From NCBI RefSeq assembly GCF_003991405.1, contig NZ_RPEN01000159.1, positions 62,001-126,000 on the forward strand: 64,000 bases of DNA, read 5' to 3'. The notes under the pieces were generated by a model. That model did no database searches, was not told where the DNA came from, and worked only from the letters and a program-made list of their open reading frames with translations. Made by a program: the position numbers and the translations under genes. Of the stretch, positions 61,701 to 64,000 are shown one piece after another. This stretch comes from Pseudorhodobacter sp. E13. Its GTDB lineage: Bacteria > Pseudomonadota > Alphaproteobacteria > Rhodobacterales > Rhodobacteraceae. The first letter of the stretch is position 1. Each line of letters opens with the position of its first letter.

Positions 61701-62182
61701 ACGCTCCCGCCTTGGGTGGGGCAACAGCCACCAGCGATGCTGCCACCGTGGCCAAAGCCCTGACATCCGAGGCAACCGCGCGCCGCGTGTTGCATGTGCA
61801 AGACCTGCCCGGCCCGACCGGGGAAAGCAACCGCTTGTCGGCCTATCCACGCACGCCCTTGCTGTGCCTTGGCCCCAGCCGCGAACAGGTTCTGGCCCAA
61901 GCCGAAGCCGTGCGCGCCCTTGGCGGTGAAGCGGTAGAGGCAGCCTGCCTTGCCCCCGATGCCCTGACCAGCCTGTCCGGCTTTTCCGGCGCCCTGTGGT
62001 GGGGCGATGCGGAGGCAGGCCGCGCCTATGCGCAGGCCTTGGCCGCGCGACCCGGTGCAATTTTGCCGTTGATCGGCGGCATGCCCGATGCGGCCCATGT
62101 CCGGCTGGAACGCCACGTCTGCATCGATACCACCGCCTCGGGTGGCAATGCCCAGCTTTTGGCGGAAATGGGCGAGGCGTGA
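58733..62182 (+). CDS. putA: Bifunctional proline dehydrogenase / pyrroline-5-carboxylate dehydrogenase
   Basis: Oxidises proline to glutamate in two steps at the inner membrane. 1149 residues. The N-terminal PRODH part (about 60-470) has ISVKLSALHPRYEVAKRD and RLVKGAYWDAEVKRAQ. The P5C-dehydrogenase part (about 540-1000) has ACISPWNFPLAIFSGQIAAAL, AETGGLNAMVVD with catalytic Glu and FQSAGQRCSALRCLYLQ with catalytic Cys. A C-terminal extension of about 100 residues follows. There is no N-terminal ribbon-helix-helix domain, in line with control by PutR. ATG at 58733 (AGAGGAG before it) is preferred to the TTG six bases upstream. Confidence 0.97.
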   Translation: MPRDSIETAWTTIDRDALRPEAALIRELIAEAGLTAEDRARIAASGADLVRAIRASAKPGLMEVFLAEYGLSTDEGIALMCLAEALLRVPDAVTMDALIEDKIAPSNWGKHLGHSASSLVNASTWALMLTGRVLDDRQPGVAASLRGAVKRLGEPVIRTAVSRAMKEMGKQFVLGETIEAAMKRARDLESKGFTYSYDMLGEAARTEHDARRYHLAYTAAITAIAKAAKSKDIRDNPGISVKLSALHPRYEVAKRDRVMEELVPRVRALAGLAKAAGLGFNIDAEEADRLALSLQVIEAVLSDKALKGWDGFGVVVQAYGRRAGAVIDWLYGLAERLDRKIMVRLVKGAYWDAEVKRAQVMGLESFPVFTRKQATDVSYIANAKKLLGMTDRIYPQFATHNAHTVAAVLDMAADKRAFEFQRLHGMGERLHDIVLEGHGTRCRIYAPVGAHRDLLAYLVRRLLENGANSSFVNQIVDETVPPQEVAACPITAMEAMAPVESPVLRTGPALFGSRANSKGWDLTDSADLAAIEAARAPFADVLFEARPMLGGPVAGAKRWAVTNPATGAVVGHVLPAGVPDVETALAAAARWDAAPKQRAEVLRRAADLYEADFGRLFALLAREAGKTLLDAVGELREAVDFLRYYADQGETLSAPGRGLFACISPWNFPLAIFSGQIAAALAAGNAVLAKPAEQTSLIAAAAVELLHKAGVPATALQLLPGEGAIVGAGLTSDARVQGVCFTGSTETAQRIRRNMAQHMDPTAPLIAETGGLNAMVVDSTALPEQAVRDILASSFQSAGQRCSALRCLYLQDDIRDTVLEMLYGAMDDLEAGNPWDLATDIGPVIDAEAQADIRAYIEAARAEGRVLKEGNLPAGGTFIAPTVIAVNGIADMPREIFGPVLHVAPWRAGGLNKVIADINATGYGLTFGMHSRIDDRVERAVAQICVGNTYVNRNQIGAVVGSQPFGGEGLSGTGPKAGGPDYIARFTRVDAPALGGATATSDAATVAKALTSEATARRVLHVQDLPGPTGESNRLSAYPRTPLLCLGPSREQVLAQAEAVRALGGEAVEAACLAPDALTSLSGFSGALWWGDAEAGRAYAQALAARPGAILPLIGGMPDAAHVRLERHVCIDTTASGGNAQLLAEMGEA

Positions 62183-62224
62183 TAGAGGCTTGACGCCTTA
62201 CCGCGGATCGGGAAGTTTGACCTG

Positions 62225-62971
62225 ATGTTTCCGATCCGCGACCATAACCCCTCGGGGCGGGTGCCCTATGTCACCTTTGCGCTTATCCTGCTGAATGTCG
62301 GGATTTTCGCAAGCTATTGGTTCGCCCTGCCGACTGATCCGCAGCTTATGATGCTGCATGTCGAATGGGGGCTTGTGCCGCGCAACGTCATGGCGGGCAG
62401 CCGGTTGGAAACGCTTCTGACCTCGATGTTCTTGCATGGCGGCTTCATGCATCTTGCCGGTAACATGCTGTTTTTGTGGATTTTTGGTGATAACCTCGAA
62501 GATATTCTGGGCCATGTCCGCTTTTTGGGATTCTACCTGCTGTCGGGGCTGGCGGCGGCGGCGCTGCAAATCGCCTCGGCGCCCTATTCCCCGGTGCCGA
62601 TGATCGGGGCATCGGGCGCGATTGCGGGGGTGATGGGGGGCTATTTGCTGCTGTTCCCGCGCGCCAAGGTTGATGTTCTGATCATTATCGTGATCTTTTT
62701 CCGCATCTTTCCGGTGCCTGCCTGGATCATGCTGGGGCTGTGGTTTGCGATGCAACTGGTCAGCGGGTTTTCCACCCCCGGCGATGGCGGTGGGGTGGCC
62801 TATTGGGCCCATGCGGGCGGGTTCATTGCTGGCGTCATCCTGATGCTGCCCGCTTGGCGGCGCTTGGGCGGAACCGCCTTCTGGAACCGCACCGAAGGAA
62901 CCCCGCCACATCCCGAAGCGACCTATGCGGTCAGCCCGTCCAGCATCCCCCGTGTGCGCCGCCGTAAATGA
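62225..62971 (+). CDS. Rhomboid-family intramembrane serine protease
   Basis: A 248-residue membrane protein with about six TM helices. Residues SMFLHGGFMHLAGNMLFLWIFG, the catalytic Ser in PMIGASGAIAGVMGGYLL and His in YWAHAGGFIAGV (TM6) are all present, so it should be an active rhomboid protease. ATG at 62225, 43 bases after putA. Substrates unknown. Confidence 0.93.
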   Translation: MFPIRDHNPSGRVPYVTFALILLNVGIFASYWFALPTDPQLMMLHVEWGLVPRNVMAGSRLETLLTSMFLHGGFMHLAGNMLFLWIFGDNLEDILGHVRFLGFYLLSGLAAAALQIASAPYSPVPMIGASGAIAGVMGGYLLLFPRAKVDVLIIIVIFFRIFPVPAWIMLGLWFAMQLVSGFSTPGDGGGVAYWAHAGGFIAGVILMLPAWRRLGGTAFWNRTEGTPPHPEATYAVSPSSIPRVRRRK

Positions 62972-62980
62972 ACCTGCCAT

Positions 62981-63006
62981 AAAAAAAGGGGCGGAAAACC
63001 CGCCCC
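62981..63006 (-). terminator. Rho-independent terminator of metF
   Basis: Stem GGGGCGG / CCGCCCC with a short A-rich loop (plus-strand numbering) followed on the minus strand by TTTTTTT (62981-62987). It serves metF and may also end the rhomboid transcript. Confidence 0.8.
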
Positions 63007-63030
63007 CAAGGTTCCTTCAGGGAAAAACGA

Positions 63031-63900
63031 TCAGGCGACGTTTTGCAGTTCAACCTGCGGGGTGACGCCCAAAGCATGGCACACCTCACGGGTCAAGTGC
63101 GGCTTGTTCAGCGTGTAGAAATGCAAGTCCTCCACCCCTTCACCGATCAGCGTATCGCAAAGCTCGGTGCAGATCGCGGTGGCCAGCAATTCCTCACGCC
63201 CGTCCCGCTTGGCGGCGGCAAACGCCTCATCCAGCCATGCGGGAACCTGTGTGCCGCACCGCGCGGCGAATTTCTTGGTGCCTTCCCAAGACTGGATCGG
63301 CAGAATACCGGGGATGATCGGCGCGGTAATGCCTTCTTTCACACAAGCATCGCGGAAGCGCAGGAAGGTTTCCGCCTCAAAGAAGAACTGGGTCATCGCG
63401 CTGCTTGCCCCAGCCTCAATCTTGCGCTTGAGGAAGCGCACATCGGCCAAAGTGTCGGCCGAATCCGGGTGCGGTTCGGGGTAGGCGCCGACGCGCAGCT
63501 TGAATTTTCCGGTCGCGGCCAGCGCCTCGACCAATTCAACGGAGGAGGCGAAACCCTCGGGATGCGGCGTAAACCGGGCGGCCCCTTTGGGCGCATCACC
63601 GCGCAGGGCGACGATTTCGGTCACACCAGCGGCGGCATAGCTTTCAGCGATTTCCAGCGTTTCGGCGCGGGTGGCATCCACGCAGGTCAAATGCGCGGCC
63701 ACGTTCAGCCCGTAATTGCTGCCGATCGCGCCCACCGCCTCATGCGTCAGCTTGCGGGTGGTGCCGCCAGCGCCATAGGTCACGGAAACGAAATTCGGGT
63801 TCAACGGGGCCAAGGTCTGCACCGTCTCCCACAGCCGGAAAGACGCATCCAGCGTCTGCGGGGGGAAAAATTCAAACGAGATATTTGGCGTCTTGGTCAT
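63031..63900 (-). CDS. metF: 5,10-methylenetetrahydrofolate reductase
   Basis: FAD-dependent reduction of methylene-THF to methyl-THF for methionine synthesis. 289 residues. ISFEFFPPQTLDASFRLWETV at the start, NFVSVTYGAGGTTRKLTHE, AHLTCVDATRAE, IVALRGDAPKG, VGAYPEPHPDSA and ITQFFFEAETFLRF-like segment identify MetF. I chose the ATG at 63900: AGGAG lies eight bases upstream and the sequence matches the family N-terminus; the frame upstream to the window edge is not coding-like. An operator-like dyad is 58 bases upstream. Confidence 0.96.
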   Translation of the reverse strand: MTKTPNISFEFFPPQTLDASFRLWETVQTLAPLNPNFVSVTYGAGGTTRKLTHEAVGAIGSNYGLNVAAHLTCVDATRAETLEIAESYAAAGVTEIVALRGDAPKGAARFTPHPEGFASSVELVEALAATGKFKLRVGAYPEPHPDSADTLADVRFLKRKIEAGASSAMTQFFFEAETFLRFRDACVKEGITAPIIPGILPIQSWEGTKKFAARCGTQVPAWLDEAFAAAKRDGREELLATAICTELCDTLIGEGVEDLHFYTLNKPHLTREVCHALGVTPQVELQNVA

Positions 63901-63957
63901 TTTATAAGCTCCTGCTCTTACCCCTCTTGTCGCCGATTCTGCGATGTGAGACAATTT

Positions 63958-63973
63958 CATAATTCTAATCATG
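63958..63973. promoter_or_regulatory. Dyad upstream of metF
   Basis: CATAATTCTAATCATG is an imperfect palindrome (12 of 16 positions symmetric) in an AT-rich stretch 58 bases before the metF ATG. A binding site for a methionine-pathway regulator is possible; none is in the window. Confidence 0.3.
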
Positions 63974-64000
63974 TTTATGAGGATGGCCGCATAATGCATA

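Noticed and set aside
59741-62116. 791-residue open frame antisense to putA
   Set aside because: Entirely opposite a well-supported PutA with intact active-site motifs; composition is that of a complementary-strand shadow.

Overview
The window is about 64 kb of GC-rich, gene-dense DNA with overlapping start/stop codons and long antisense open frames. It is typical chromosomal DNA of an alphaproteobacterium of the Rhodobacterales (Rhodobacter/Paracoccus/Gemmobacter relatives). Supporting this are the ctaC-ctaB-small ORF-ctaG-ctaE-surf1-thrC-M16 block, lysC next to ptsP, a TAXI-type TRAP transporter with DUF1850 partner, a PutA without a DNA-binding domain next to an Lrp-type putR, an LdtR/PetP-type MarR regulator and a MIGHNNGP-type protein next to ribE. 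I see no tRNA or rRNA genes, transposases, integrases, prophage genes or CRISPR arrays. It looks like core genome with a few accessory islands.

Layout. 1-7647: end of a hypothetical gene, xseA with a Cys/Gly-tailed membrane protein, purD, lysC and ptsP. 7765-15634: a co-oriented cluster of TAXI-TRAP receptor, fused permease, DUF1850 protein, LhgO-type L-2-hydroxyglutarate oxidase and a DctB/DctD-like two-component pair. 15644-20450: EcsC-like protein, GNAT, then the overlapping mtnP, SDR/DoxX-like and DUF2269 genes and apt (methylthioadenosine and adenine salvage). 20486-30334: minus strand with a FAD-linked 2-hydroxyacid dehydrogenase, a secreted metallo-beta-lactamase-fold protein, GNAT, M16 peptidase, thrC, SURF1 and the cytochrome aa3 oxidase genes. 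30497-32690: tldD, a membrane protein, a terminator-like repeat and a probable 6S RNA. 32691-40007: minus strand with nusB-ribH-ribB, a phnDCEE transporter preceded by a Pho-box-like site, a hypothetical gene and ribE. 40176-44754: kpsS-kpsD-kpsC capsule genes. 44776-49703: ldtR-like regulator, sdhE, an XRE regulator, aspC, a conserved hypothetical, gabT and a small lipoprotein. 49849-52451: bioMNY and a methyltransferase. 52501-55822: an AGCS amino-acid symporter, a universal stress protein and an inositol-phosphatase gene behind an unusual AT-rich region. 55922-62182: a short acyl-adenylating enzyme, a thiolase lacking key residues, putR and putA. 62225-63900: rhomboid protease and metF.

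How parts work together. The 7.8-15.6 kb cluster reads as sense, import and oxidise: a two-component system, a periplasmic receptor with permease, and an oxidase that would turn an imported 2-hydroxy-dicarboxylate into 2-oxoglutarate. The cta genes build and assemble the terminal oxidase. mtnP and apt recycle the methylthioadenosine purine. putR/putA, gabT, aspC and the AGCS carrier point to amino-acid use. phnDCEE is probably induced by phosphate starvation.

Points worth a second look are the TRAP/LhgO system and its regulator with an altered sigma-54 contact loop, the acyl-adenylating enzyme plus altered thiolase, the RibB protein with an inactivated GTP cyclohydrolase half, the 6S RNA candidate, the Pho-box-like and putR/putA operator-like sites, and two families of short intergenic repeats at gene ends.
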